Shown: positions 8,030 through 15,880, counted from the stretch's first letter. The stretch is 33,910 nucleotides of DNA from CAZPAN01 sp964428485 (GCA_964428485.1 CAYRYP010000005.1:1-33910), one strand, 5' to 3'. Notes: generated by a model not told the origin, from the sequence alone. A program made the numbers and translations.

Positions 8030-8956
8030 TTACATGAAATCCACAATCGAGGAGCAGATGGATGCAGCGTCCAGTCCGAATTCCTCGAAGAGCTCGTCGG
8101 CCTCCCCAGAAGTGCCGAAGGTGTCTCTCACCCCCAGCCTGAGAAGCCTGGCCGGGCAGCTCTCGCCAAGCACCTCCGCCACGGCGGACCCGAGGCCCCC
8201 GATTATAGAGTGCTCCTCCACCGTGACCGCGCAACCGGTCTTGGAGACCGAGGCAGCTATGGTGCAGGCGTCGATCGGCTTGATCGAGAATACGTCGATA
8301 ACCTCGGCGCGGATGCCACTTTCGGAAAGGGAATCCGCCGCGACTATGGCCTGGGACACCATCGCCCCGCATGCCACGATGGTGACATCGTCGCCCTCCC
8401 TGAGCACGCGTGCGCGCCCCAGTTCGAGGCCCTCCCCGCTCTCGTAGACCTCCGGGAGCTTGGCCCTCCCGAGGCGCACATAGAACGGCCCGGAATTGGT
8501 GGCGGCGATCCTTATCGCGGCCTTGGCGCTCATGTAGTCGGCGGGGACGATGACCCGCATGTTGGGAAGAGCCCTCATCAGGGCGATGTCCTCAAGCATC
8601 TGATGCGAGCCGCCGTCGGGCCCTACGGAGATTCCGGAATGGGTCGGGGTCACCTTGACGTCGAGGTTGGAGTAGCACAGCGTGTTCCTGATCTGATCGT
8701 AGGCCCTACCGGTTCCAAAGACTGCGAACGAACCGGTGAAGGCGATCTTGCCCGCGAGCGACAAACCGGCAGCGACATCGATCATATTCTGCTCGGCGAT
8801 CCCTACGTTCACGAGGCGTCCAGGATGGTTTTGTCCTAGGACCTTGGTGGTGGTGGACCCTGAGAGGTCGGCGTCGACCGCGACTACATCCATCCCCTCG
8901 TCAACGAGCTCGGAGAGGGTCTCGCCCAAAGCGGCGCGCGTAGCCTTAGCGCACAT
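8030..8956 (-). CDS. Transketolase, C-terminal subunit
   Basis: The 308-residue protein carries the pyrimidine-binding and C-terminal domains of a split transketolase, which moves two-carbon units between sugar phosphates with thiamine diphosphate. The motif GIAEQNMIDVAAGLSLAG contains the Glu that activates the cofactor, followed by FAVFGTGRAYDQIRN and THSGISVGPDGGSHQ. Its start overlaps the end of the N-subunit gene by 11 nt. The ATG at 8956 is preceded by TTGGAGGAA, and the 31 codons open upstream of it belong to the other subunit's reading. DXS-like or pyruvate-dehydrogenase-type paralogues share this fold, but the pairing and lengths favour transketolase. Confidence 0.93.
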   Translation of the reverse strand: MCAKATRAALGETLSELVDEGMDVVAVDADLSGSTTTKVLGQNHPGRLVNVGIAEQNMIDVAAGLSLAGKIAFTGSFAVFGTGRAYDQIRNTLCYSNLDVKVTPTHSGISVGPDGGSHQMLEDIALMRALPNMRVIVPADYMSAKAAIRIAATNSGPFYVRLGRAKLPEVYESGEGLELGRARVLREGDDVTIVACGAMVSQAIVAADSLSESGIRAEVIDVFSIKPIDACTIAASVSKTGCAVTVEEHSIIGGLGSAVAEVLGESCPARLLRLGVRDTFGTSGEADELFEEFGLDAASICSSIVDFM

Positions 8957-9869
8957 CGGTTCCTCCAATCCGGGCGGCAGCCCGCTCCACAGCGGCATCG
9001 AGCTCGGCGAGTGCCTGTGATGCCTGCTCGTCATCCGGTGCCTTCCCATGCCAGGACGCCTGGTCCTCCATAAAAGAGACGCCTTTGCCCTTCATGGTCC
9101 TGGCCACGATCATGACCGGTCCGTCAGTGTATTCCCTGGCGTCTACCAGCGCCGAGTGGATCTGGGCGACGTCGTGGCCGTCTATCCCTATGACCTTCCA
9201 GCCGAACGCGGCCCATCTGTCCTCTACGGGAGAGACATCCATGACATCGGAACAGTGCCCATCGATCTGCAGGTTGTTGTAGTCGAGGATCCCAACGAGA
9301 TTGCCGAGGTGATAGTGAGACGCGAACTCGGCCGCCTCCCAGATCTGCCCCTCCTGCGACTCACCATCTCCGACGAGGGCGAATACCTGCGGGGCGTTCT
9401 TACCGTGATCCATCTTGAGTCCTAGAGCCAGCCCAGCAGCGATCGAGAGACCCTGCCCGAGGGAGCCGGTGGATACCTCCACCCCCGGAAGCTTGCGGCA
9501 ATCGGGATGGCCCTGCAGTCTGCTGTGGAGCTTTCGCAGCGTCGAAAGCTCATCGGCCTCGATCACCCCAATCTGCGCGAGAGCGGCGTAGAGGACCGGC
9601 GCGGCATGCCCCTTAGAGAGGATGAACCTGTCCCTCATCGGGTCGTCGAGATGCTGCGGGTCGAGCCTCATGACCCCCGATACGTACAGGGTTGCCACGA
9701 TGTCGGCGGCCGAGAGCGACCCTCCGGGATGCCCGCTGCCCGCCTTGTGGATCATGTCCACGATGTCGCGGCGCATCTGAGCGGCTGCATGCTCCACCTT
9801 CTCGATCTCGAAGCTGCGCTCGGTGCTTACCTCAGTTGTCAACGTTACCCCCGGTTGTTCCCAGCGCAT
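8946..9869 (-). CDS. Transketolase, N-terminal subunit
   Basis: The 307-residue protein corresponds to the diphosphate-binding (PP) half of transketolase. Visible are AGSGHPGGSLSAADI, DRFILSKGHAAPVLY, and the ThDP/Mg motif beginning GDGESQEGQIWEA and ending at DYNNLQIDG. It is encoded immediately upstream of, and overlapping, the C-terminal subunit, so the two presumably assemble as a heterotetramer acting in the non-oxidative pentose-phosphate pathway. The start is uncertain: the ATG at 9869 has a poor ribosome site, while a TTG nine codons inside (9842) is preceded by GGGGG. The first conserved residues come later, so either works. Confidence 0.92.
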   Translation of the reverse strand: MRWEQPGVTLTTEVSTERSFEIEKVEHAAAQMRRDIVDMIHKAGSGHPGGSLSAADIVATLYVSGVMRLDPQHLDDPMRDRFILSKGHAAPVLYAALAQIGVIEADELSTLRKLHSRLQGHPDCRKLPGVEVSTGSLGQGLSIAAGLALGLKMDHGKNAPQVFALVGDGESQEGQIWEAAEFASHYHLGNLVGILDYNNLQIDGHCSDVMDVSPVEDRWAAFGWKVIGIDGHDVAQIHSALVDAREYTDGPVMIVARTMKGKGVSFMEDQASWHGKAPDDEQASQALAELDAAVERAAARIGGTDVR

Positions 9870-9914
9870 CCGGTTGTCCGGCTGCGCCCGCGCTCCTGGC
9901 GCGTCGGCCGATCG

Positions 9915-11024
9915 TCACTCGTCCTTGTTCGACACACGCCAACGATGATACTCCACAACGAACCTGTCGATGTCGCCGTCGAGCACCGCATCGACGTTGC
10001 CGCTCTCCATGCCGGTGCGGACGTCCTTCACCAGCTGGTATGGGTACATAACGTAGTTTCTTATCTGGCTCCCAAACGAGATCTCACGCTTCTCGCCGCG
10101 GAGCTCGGCTATCTCGGCGTCCCTCTTGGCCTTCTCCACCTCGTAGAGCTTCGCCTTGAGGATCTTCATCGCGGATTCCTTGTTCTGCAGCTGCGATTTT
10201 TCGTTCTGGCACGTCACCACGATCTTGGTGGGAATGTGCGTAATCCTGACCGCCGAGTCGGTGGTGTTGACCGATTGGCCTCCCGGCCCGCTGGAGCGGT
10301 AGACGTCTATTCGTAGGTCTGCCGGGTTGATCTCGACGTTGATCTCCTCTGGCAAGACCGGCAGCACCTCTACCCCGGCAAATGTCGTCTGTCTACGCTT
10401 CTTCTCGTCAGTGGGCGAGATTCTCACGAGCCTGTGGACACCCTGCTCAGCAACCATCATCCCGTAGGCGTCCTTGCCGTGGATCTCAAACGTAGCCCTG
10501 TCGATCCCGATCACCTCGGCGGCGGGTGCGTCTAGTACATTGACGCTCCAGCCCTTCCGCCGGGCATAGCCAAGGTACATGCGAAAGAGCATGTCGGCCC
10601 AGTCCTGCGCCTCGAGTCCGCCTTGGCCCGGAGTGACGGTCACGATGGCATCCCCATGGTCGAACTCCCCGTCGAACCACGATGAGAGTTCCATGGAGTC
10701 CACGCTGGCCAAAAGTTTCTCGATGTCTGACGAGACCTCCTCCGCAAGCGACTCGTCGTCGCCATCGAGGGCGAGCTCGTTAGCCACGATCGCATCCTCG
10801 ACCATCGAGACCGCCAAATCGTACGCCTCGATGTCGTCGCGCAGGTCGGAGACCTGCTTCGTTACGGACTGCGCCTTCGCAGAGTCATCCCAGAAACCGG
10901 GTTGGGCCGTCTGGCTCTCGAGGGCCGCGAGCTTGTCGCGCTTGGAGTCGATGTGGAGATACTCCCCCACCTCCGCGATCCTCGACCTCAGCGACTCCAG
11001 CTCCGAGCTCCTGTCCTCTATCAT
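9915..11024 (-). CDS. prfB: Peptide chain release factor 2
   Basis: Class I release factor that reads UGA/UAA and triggers peptide release. The catalytic GGQ is within SSGPGGQSVN. Numbered from the alternative ATG at 11030 to keep E. coli register, GGQ falls at 250-252 as in E. coli. The tripeptide at 205-207 reads S-P-T instead of the canonical SPF. No in-frame stop or programmed +1 frameshift occurs, although a frameshift-site relic is visible at codons 22-25. Two ATGs lie two codons apart; AAAGGTG is 8 nt from the second (11024) and only 2 nt from the first, so the second is preferred. It lies about 70 nt downstream of secA, the common actinobacterial secA-prfB order. Confidence 0.96.
   Translation of the reverse strand: MIEDRSSELESLRSRIAEVGEYLHIDSKRDKLAALESQTAQPGFWDDSAKAQSVTKQVSDLRDDIEAYDLAVSMVEDAIVANELALDGDDESLAEEVSSDIEKLLASVDSMELSSWFDGEFDHGDAIVTVTPGQGGLEAQDWADMLFRMYLGYARRKGWSVNVLDAPAAEVIGIDRATFEIHGKDAYGMMVAEQGVHRLVRISPTDEKKRRQTTFAGVEVLPVLPEEINVEINPADLRIDVYRSSGPGGQSVNTTDSAVRITHIPTKIVVTCQNEKSQLQNKESAMKILKAKLYEVEKAKRDAEIAELRGEKREISFGSQIRNYVMYPYQLVKDVRTGMESGNVDAVLDGDIDRFVVEYHRWRVSNKDE
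10947..10970 (-). other. Relic of the prfB programmed-frameshift site
   Basis: At codons 21-25 the gene reads GTG GGG GAG TAT CTC, followed by CAC ATC GAC. In frameshifting prfB genes the same place reads AGG GGG TAT CTT TGA C. The purine-rich SD-like run, TAT and the Leu codon at position 25 are kept. The slippery CTT-TGA is replaced by sense codons, so RF2 is made without autoregulation. Confidence 0.6.
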
Positions 11025-11092
11025 CTCCATCTCACCTTTTCAGATCCGTGTGATCCCAATACGCCTGTCTGCACTTCGAAGGATCACCGATC

Positions 11093-13882
11093 TCAATGGT
11101 TGGAGGCGGCGCCGTGGCACTTCTTGTACTTCTTCCCGCTACCGCATGGGCACGGGTCGTTCCTGCCGGCGTTTGCGAACGGATCGTCCTTGGACTTGAC
11201 GTAGGTGCGCGGTTTACCGGTTGACACCACCCTCGGAGCGGAAGTTGCCGAAGAGACGGTCTGAGAGATCTGGCTCGTCGTTGTCGAGGTGACCGTAGAC
11301 GCCTGGCTGATGGTGGCGTTTCCAGACGCCTGGATCGAGCCGGTGGCCTCGCCGGGACCGGAGAGCGTGGTGTTGCGCATCTGGGGCTCGCTTTCCTCGC
11401 GGACCGCAACCTTAATCCTCAGCACGGTGCGGATGTAGTCCTCGTACATGGAGTCACGCAAAAAGCCGAAGGCACGGTGTGCCTCGCTCTTGTACTCGAC
11501 CAGCGGGTCGCGCTGCCCGTAGGCTCGAAGGCCGATACCGGCCTTGAGGTAGTCCATCTCCTGCAGATGGGTCATCCACCTGGAGTCCATCGTGCGCAGC
11601 ATCACCTGAGTCTCGAGAACGCGCATGGCATTCTCGCCCAGCGTCTGTTCCTTCTCCTCGTAGAGCGAGGTGAGAACCTTGTCGATAGCCTCGACCATGC
11701 CCTTCCTGGTCTCTATCTCGTCGACTCCCTCGATCTCAATCTCGGTGTTTCCGGTGGTCTGAACGAGCCAGGTGTGGAGTCCGTCGAGATCCCAGTCGTC
11801 TCGCTTGGACTTCTCGTCGCCGCAGAAGTCATCGACCGCTCTGTCGATCGTCTCTTGCATGATCTCGGCGGACATCTCGTGGATGTCCTTGCCGTCCAAG
11901 ATGCGGTTGCGCTCCTCGTAGATCGCCTGCCTCTGCAGGTTCATCACGTCGTCATACTCCAAGACGTTCTTCCTTGCGGAGAAGTTCAGCGACTCGATCT
12001 GATGCTGAGCGCTCTCGATGGCCTTGCTCACCAATGAGGCCTCCAAGGGTAAGTCTTCGTCCCCTCCAGCCTTGGCCATCATCCTTCCGATTCGGTCCAT
12101 CCTCTCTCCGCCGAAGAGCCGCATCAGGTCATCTTCCAAAGAGAGATAGAACCTCGTGAGTCCCGGGTCCCCCTGACGTCCAGAACGGCCGCGAAGCTGG
12201 TTGTCGATTCGCCTGGACTCGTGGCGCTCGGAACCCAACACGGCAAGGCCGCCTGCGGCGCGGACCTTCTCGTTGTCCTCCGCACAGACCTCCTTGGCCT
12301 TCTCAAGCGCCTTATTCTTCTGCTCGTCGGTCGCTTCCTCGGGGTCGATGCCGTTGGCTATCAGCACCTCGTCCACCATAAAATGCGGGTTACCACCGAG
12401 CAGGATGTCCGTTCCACGTCCGGCCATATTGGTCGCGATGGTCACAGCACCGCTGCGTCCAGCCTGCGCGATGATCTTGGCCTCGCGCTCGTGGTGCTTG
12501 GCGTTGAGTACCTGGTGGGGAATCCCGCGCTTGTCGAGCTTGCGGCTGAGAAGCTCGGAGTTCATGATCGACACGGTGCCCACCAACACGGGCTGGCCCG
12601 CCTCGTGCTTCTCGATTATCTCGTCAACGATGGCGTTAAACTTGGCCTCCAGCGTGCGGTAGACAACGTCGTTCTCATCCTTTCGGATGACCGGCTTGTT
12701 CGACGGTACAGCAACCACGCCCATCTTGTAGATCTCGCGGAACTCCGCGTCCTCGGTCATGGCGGTTCCGGTCATTCCCGAGAGCTTGTCGTAGAGCCTG
12801 AAGTAGTTCTGCAGAGTGATCGTGGCGAGCGTCTGGTTCTCCTCCTTGACCAGCACACCTTCCTTGGCCTCGATGGCCTGATGCAGTCCGTCGGAATACC
12901 TGCGGCCCTCCATGATGCGCCCGGTGAACTCGTCGACGATCTTGACCTCGCCGTCCAGCACCACGTAGTTGACGTCGCGCTTGAACATAAACTGGGCCTT
13001 GAGGGCCTGCTGGAGGTGGTTGACGAGCCTGCCGGACGGGTCGGCGTAGATGTCGTCGATACCCAGCATCGACTCCACCTTCTTGAGTCCGGCCTCCGTT
13101 GCCATGATGGTCTTTCGAGCCTCGTCGAGCTCGTAGTCGTCATCGCCCAGGGCGGGCATAACCGATGCGAACTTCTTGTAGGTCTCCGCGGCCTCACTGG
13201 AGGCGCCGGAGATGATCAGCGGGGTCCGCGCCTCGTCGATGAGGATGGAGTCGACCTCGTCGACGATCGCGTAAACGTGACCGCGCTGCACCCTGTCGGC
13301 CGCGCGCATCACCATGTTGTCCCTCAGATAGTCGAAACCAAACTCCGAGTTGGTCCCATAAGTGATGTCGGCCTGGTATGCGGGCCTCTTCGCGGCGAGC
13401 TTCATGCCGTTTTGGATGATGCCCACATCTAGCCCCATGAACTTGTAGACCTGCCCCATCCACTCGCTGTCACGCTTGGCGAGATAGTCGTTGACGGTAA
13501 CGACGTGCACGCCCGTACGAGGGATCGCGTTGAGATAGGCGGCCAGGGTGGCGACGAGCGTCTTTCCCTCTCCGGTCTTCATCTCGGCGATCGATCCGGA
13601 GTTTAAGACCATCCCTCCTATGAGCTGCACGTCGAAGTGTCGAAGCCCGATGGATCTGCGAGCGGCTTCGCGCACCGCCGCGAACGCCTCGGGGAGGATA
13701 TTATCGAGCGACTCGCCGTTATCGTATCTCTCTCTGAACTCTGCGGTGAGCGCCCGAAGCGATTCATCGTCTCTCTCGAGCATCTGCGGCTCGAGATCGT
13801 TGATCTTGGTGACTATTCCTTCAAAAACCTTGACTTCCTTGCCCTGGCCTATGGTGAGGAGCTTCTTGAACAGGTTTGCCAT
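11093..13882 (-). CDS. secA: Preprotein translocase ATPase SecA
   Basis: Cytoplasmic motor that drives Sec-dependent export. The 929-residue protein has Walker A MKTGEGKT (101-108), GTNSEFGFDYLRDNM, the DEAD-like box DEVDSILIDEARTPL and the second helicase domain with NMAGRGTDI and QLRGRSGRQGD. A Ser/Thr-rich linker leads to the C-terminal SEC-C zinc motif CPCGSGKKYKKCHG. The frame is open 34 codons further upstream, but SecA homology starts exactly at MANLFKKLL, so the ATG at 13882 is used (AAGGGAAG about 11 nt upstream). Only one SecA is visible. It is preceded by over 700 bp without a recognisable gene, unusual for such a conserved gene, and is followed by prfB. Confidence 0.97.
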   Translation of the reverse strand: MANLFKKLLTIGQGKEVKVFEGIVTKINDLEPQMLERDDESLRALTAEFRERYDNGESLDNILPEAFAAVREAARRSIGLRHFDVQLIGGMVLNSGSIAEMKTGEGKTLVATLAAYLNAIPRTGVHVVTVNDYLAKRDSEWMGQVYKFMGLDVGIIQNGMKLAAKRPAYQADITYGTNSEFGFDYLRDNMVMRAADRVQRGHVYAIVDEVDSILIDEARTPLIISGASSEAAETYKKFASVMPALGDDDYELDEARKTIMATEAGLKKVESMLGIDDIYADPSGRLVNHLQQALKAQFMFKRDVNYVVLDGEVKIVDEFTGRIMEGRRYSDGLHQAIEAKEGVLVKEENQTLATITLQNYFRLYDKLSGMTGTAMTEDAEFREIYKMGVVAVPSNKPVIRKDENDVVYRTLEAKFNAIVDEIIEKHEAGQPVLVGTVSIMNSELLSRKLDKRGIPHQVLNAKHHEREAKIIAQAGRSGAVTIATNMAGRGTDILLGGNPHFMVDEVLIANGIDPEEATDEQKNKALEKAKEVCAEDNEKVRAAGGLAVLGSERHESRRIDNQLRGRSGRQGDPGLTRFYLSLEDDLMRLFGGERMDRIGRMMAKAGGDEDLPLEASLVSKAIESAQHQIESLNFSARKNVLEYDDVMNLQRQAIYEERNRILDGKDIHEMSAEIMQETIDRAVDDFCGDEKSKRDDWDLDGLHTWLVQTTGNTEIEIEGVDEIETRKGMVEAIDKVLTSLYEEKEQTLGENAMRVLETQVMLRTMDSRWMTHLQEMDYLKAGIGLRAYGQRDPLVEYKSEAHRAFGFLRDSMYEDYIRTVLRIKVAVREESEPQMRNTTLSGPGEATGSIQASGNATISQASTVTSTTTSQISQTVSSATSAPRVVSTGKPRTYVKSKDDPFANAGRNDPCPCGSGKKYKKCHGAASNH

Positions 13883-13928
13883 TTGGCAGCGACTTCCCTT
13901 CGGCACGATTCTTTTGTGAGACGGATCC

Positions 13929-13942
13929 ATGCAAGCTTGCAT
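13929..13942. promoter_or_regulatory. 14-bp perfect palindrome upstream of secA
   Basis: ATGCAAGCTTGCAT is a perfect palindrome with its centre 53 bp upstream of the secA start codon. Its position in the leader or promoter of secA suits a dimeric regulator site, but no regulator is identified. Confidence 0.4.
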
Positions 13943-14475
13943 ATGGCATGGTTCGCCGTGGCACGCTTGAGCACGCGTACTCAAAAACAGTACAGACCCT
14001 ATCTATCCTAACCAACGAAGGATCGAATGTCTTCGCTTTCCTTATCCATAAAGCGTGATCTGACACATCAAAGCGCCAGTCGGAAGCGATGAGAAACTCC
14101 CCCGGGAATCGATATGCCCATATGGTGCTAGCGCGTACGGCACATGTGAGATAACCGGAGCTGCAACCCGACCCGGGACCCGCCTTTCCGCATCCGAGCA
14201 CAGCGGAGAGGCGGGTCCGCGTACATGGCAACCAAAGCACCTCCATCCAGCCTCCGTGCCCGCTAAACAACGGACGTTTTTCCCAATAGGGCGATATGTC
14301 CGTACCATCCGGACAATCGGAACGCACCTCCCCGAAGACCAGCTCCCCGCTCCCGTTCCCCAAAACGGCAGCACGTGTTTATTGTCTACAGTGCGTCCGA
14401 CCCCACGCGAATAGATGCTAGAGGGAGGGTCCGAACTAAAACCCCCACGAAGCACGAACCAGGTCATAACCAAAA

Positions 14476-14508
14476 TCCGAACAGAACCCGAATCAGATCC
14501 GAACTAAA
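14476..14508 (-). repeat. Three 11-bp direct repeats, SARP-operator-like (array A)
   Basis: Plus-strand units TCCGAACAGAA, then CCCGAATCAGA, then TCCGAACTAAA follow without gaps; CCGAA recurs at 14477, 14488 and 14499, exactly 11 bp apart. On the minus strand the heptamer core is GTTCGGA/ATTCGGG/GTTCGGA. It is followed after 7-8 nt by TATGAC (14463-14468), a possible -10. Tandem heptamers at 11-bp spacing about 8 bp from a -10 is the known layout of SARP-activated promoters, and a SARP gene lies next door. Transcription from here would run toward secA. Confidence 0.55.
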
Positions 14509-14594
14509 TCCACACCGTCGTCATCCGCAATCCACCCAAACTCCAGATCCGTATCAAGGGCGGCGAAAACCACGCCCAAAACCACAAAAGGCGA

Positions 14595-15476
14595 TCAGAA
14601 ATCCTCGGAGAGAAGTCTCTCGTAGATGTCGATGGTCTTCCTCGACACCGAGACCCCCAGCTCGCTGTCCAGATAGTCCTTGCAGAGGAAGAAAGTCTCC
14701 ATAGCCGCAGTCCTCTGCCCGGCCAGGGCTTGTGTGTGCATCAGCGTCTGGTAGACATCCTCCCTAGTGGAGTTCATGCAGAACGCCCTTCGGGCAAACC
14801 ACAGTGCACCGGGAGCGTTTCCCTGCTCCAGAAGTGCCTTTGCTCCCGAGATGAGCGCATCGACGTAGGTATCCTTGTACCTCTCCCGAAGCATCGTTAG
14901 ATGGGAGTCGCACTTCAGTCCGGCCAGGATATCACCGGTGTAAAGCTGGTCCATCCTCACGAAAACGCGGACGAGTTCCTCCTTTGACAGCTTGCCGAAT
15001 AGAGCCTGCCTCGCTAGAAGGTCGAACTCGTGAACGTCGGAGGCAACAAGGGTCGGGTCGATGCTGTAAAGAGTCCTGTTGCCGCGCACGAACGAGATCT
15101 CGCCATCCCCGCTGCCAACGGCACGTCGAACGATCGACCAAGTCACGTAGAAGTTATCTAGCGCGTGCTTGTGGTCCATCCCGGGCCACAGCGATGTGAG
15201 CAGCACATCCCTGCCGACCTCGCGGCCGAAACGCGTGACGAGATGTGCGAAGAGCAGCTTGGCCTTGGACTTTCGCCATGCGGAGTCGGGAATCGGCTCT
15301 CCGTCGATATAGACCCGAAGGCCCCCGAACAGAAAGACCTTCATGCGCACATCCTTCGAGCCGGATGCCCCCGTAAGGAGCAAGCCGACCTCGCCCGGAG
15401 CGTCGGATGTGTTTTCGTCCACCACACCATGAGCCATCGCATCCCAAGGCTCAACCGTGATGTCGTTCCATATCAT
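14595..15476 (-). CDS. SARP/BTAD-family transcriptional regulator
   Basis: The 293-residue protein has a winged-helix DNA-binding domain (about 44-140; begins MKVFLFGGLRVYIDGEPI, core WRKSKAKLLFAHLV and LWPGMDHKHALDN). A bacterial transcriptional activator domain follows (about 150-290; EFDLLARQALFGKLS through QRTAAMETF). This is the architecture of AfsR/DnrI/RedD-type regulators, which bind direct repeats overlapping the -35. There is no NB-ARC/ATPase or TPR extension, so it is a small SARP. The ATG at 15476 has AGGGGTGA upstream. An internal ATG (15347) with GAAGGA starts exactly at the DNA-binding domain and is a serious alternative. It stands alone, flanked by long noncoding regions with 11-bp repeat arrays; its target genes are unknown. 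Confidence 0.88.
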   Translation of the reverse strand: MIWNDITVEPWDAMAHGVVDENTSDAPGEVGLLLTGASGSKDVRMKVFLFGGLRVYIDGEPIPDSAWRKSKAKLLFAHLVTRFGREVGRDVLLTSLWPGMDHKHALDNFYVTWSIVRRAVGSGDGEISFVRGNRTLYSIDPTLVASDVHEFDLLARQALFGKLSKEELVRVFVRMDQLYTGDILAGLKCDSHLTMLRERYKDTYVDALISGAKALLEQGNAPGALWFARRAFCMNSTREDVYQTLMHTQALAGQRTAAMETFFLCKDYLDSELGVSVSRKTIDIYERLLSEDF

Positions 15477-15699
15477 CTCTGATCACCCCTATAAAAGCAT
15501 TCCCAACAGGGCGGCCGTTATGCGCCCATGCGGTTTGCACTCGAGCGTGGACCGGACTTCGGGGTAAGGAACTATACCGTTGTTTTTAGAGACAAGTAAA
15601 CCTGCATCCATTCCTCTGTTTGAACGCAGAGCCCTCTTCTTGCGCACTATCGTCGTATGAATCTAAATGGATTATGACTATAGATACCAAAGCAACAGA

Positions 15700-15761
15700 G
15701 CGGTCGTTTTCGCCCTCGTCCACATATTGTTAGGGAAACAGCGAACTGACGAAAACACCGC
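15700..15761. repeat. Inverted repeat GCGGTCGTTTTCG / CGAAAACACCGC
   Basis: The arms at 15700-15712 and 15750-15761 are complementary except for one bulged base, separated by 37 nt. They lie just downstream of the TATATT -10 candidate, so they could form a 5' UTR stem-loop or serve as paired operator half-sites. Confidence 0.4.
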
Positions 15762-15763
15762 AA

Positions 15764-15815
15764 AATATAGGATTTGGGTACCTGTTTGGAATTGGTTTAG
15801 AGTTTGTTTGGAATA
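15764..15815 (-). promoter_or_regulatory. Candidate SARP-type promoter: array B plus -10
   Basis: Three contiguous 11-bp units on the plus strand (TGTTTGGAATT, GGTTTAGAGTT, TGTTTGGAATA at 15783, 15794 and 15805) agree at 8-10 of 11 positions. On the minus strand they read ATTCCAA-type heptamers, covering where a -35 would be for the -10 TATATT at 15764-15769. It points toward the SARP gene, suggesting autoregulation. This is inference from geometry alone. Confidence 0.5.
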
Positions 15816-15880
15816 ACCACCCCAACCTGTGGGCACTGTTAAAGCAGGCAGCCTAAAACTTTAAATGTCAACGATTAGAA

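Larger units (their letters stand above)
13883..14594. other. 712-bp region without a recognisable gene
   Basis: The stretch lies between the end of the SARP gene and the start of secA, both minus strand. It contains a 14-bp perfect palindrome near secA (13929-13942) and an A/C-rich (plus strand) 200-bp segment with three 11-bp repeats (14476-14508). The 11-mer TCCGAACTAAA occurs twice exactly (14430 and 14498). Open frames of 140-180 codons exist on the minus strand (for example 14042-14473 from a TTG). They lack a ribosome site, hydrophobic core or recognisable motif, so I do not call them genes. No tRNA, tmRNA, SRP or RNase P RNA signature was seen. Confidence 0.6.
15477..15880. other. Long regulatory leader upstream of the SARP gene
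   Basis: This AT-richer noncoding stretch has no plausible ORF. It contains array B of 11-bp repeats (15783-15815), a minus-strand -10 candidate TATATT (15764-15769) and an imperfect 12-13-bp inverted repeat (15700-15712 with 15750-15761). A second minus-strand -10 candidate, TATAGT, lies at 15571-15576, about 95 bp before the SARP start. Transcription from either -10 would enter the SARP gene. Confidence 0.5.

Noticed and set aside
7886..8839. A 317-codon plus-strand open frame
   Set aside because: It is antisense to the clearly recognisable transketolase C-subunit gene; long antisense frames are expected from strong G/C third-position bias.
12221..13432. A 403-codon plus-strand open frame
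   Set aside because: It lies wholly antisense to secA, with no recognisable motif.
13883..13984. N-terminal extension of SecA (34 codons)
   Set aside because: SecA homology starts exactly at the ATG at 13882; the upstream residues are Cys/His-rich and unlike any SecA.
13821..14363. A 180-codon minus-strand frame running into the secA start
   Set aside because: TTG start, out of frame with secA, overlaps its N-terminal codons and lacks coding bias.
14042..14473. A 143-codon minus-strand frame in the secA upstream region
   Set aside because: TTG start without a ribosome site, and low-bias codons with scattered Cys and Trp. It overlaps the repeat/promoter candidate and matches no known family.
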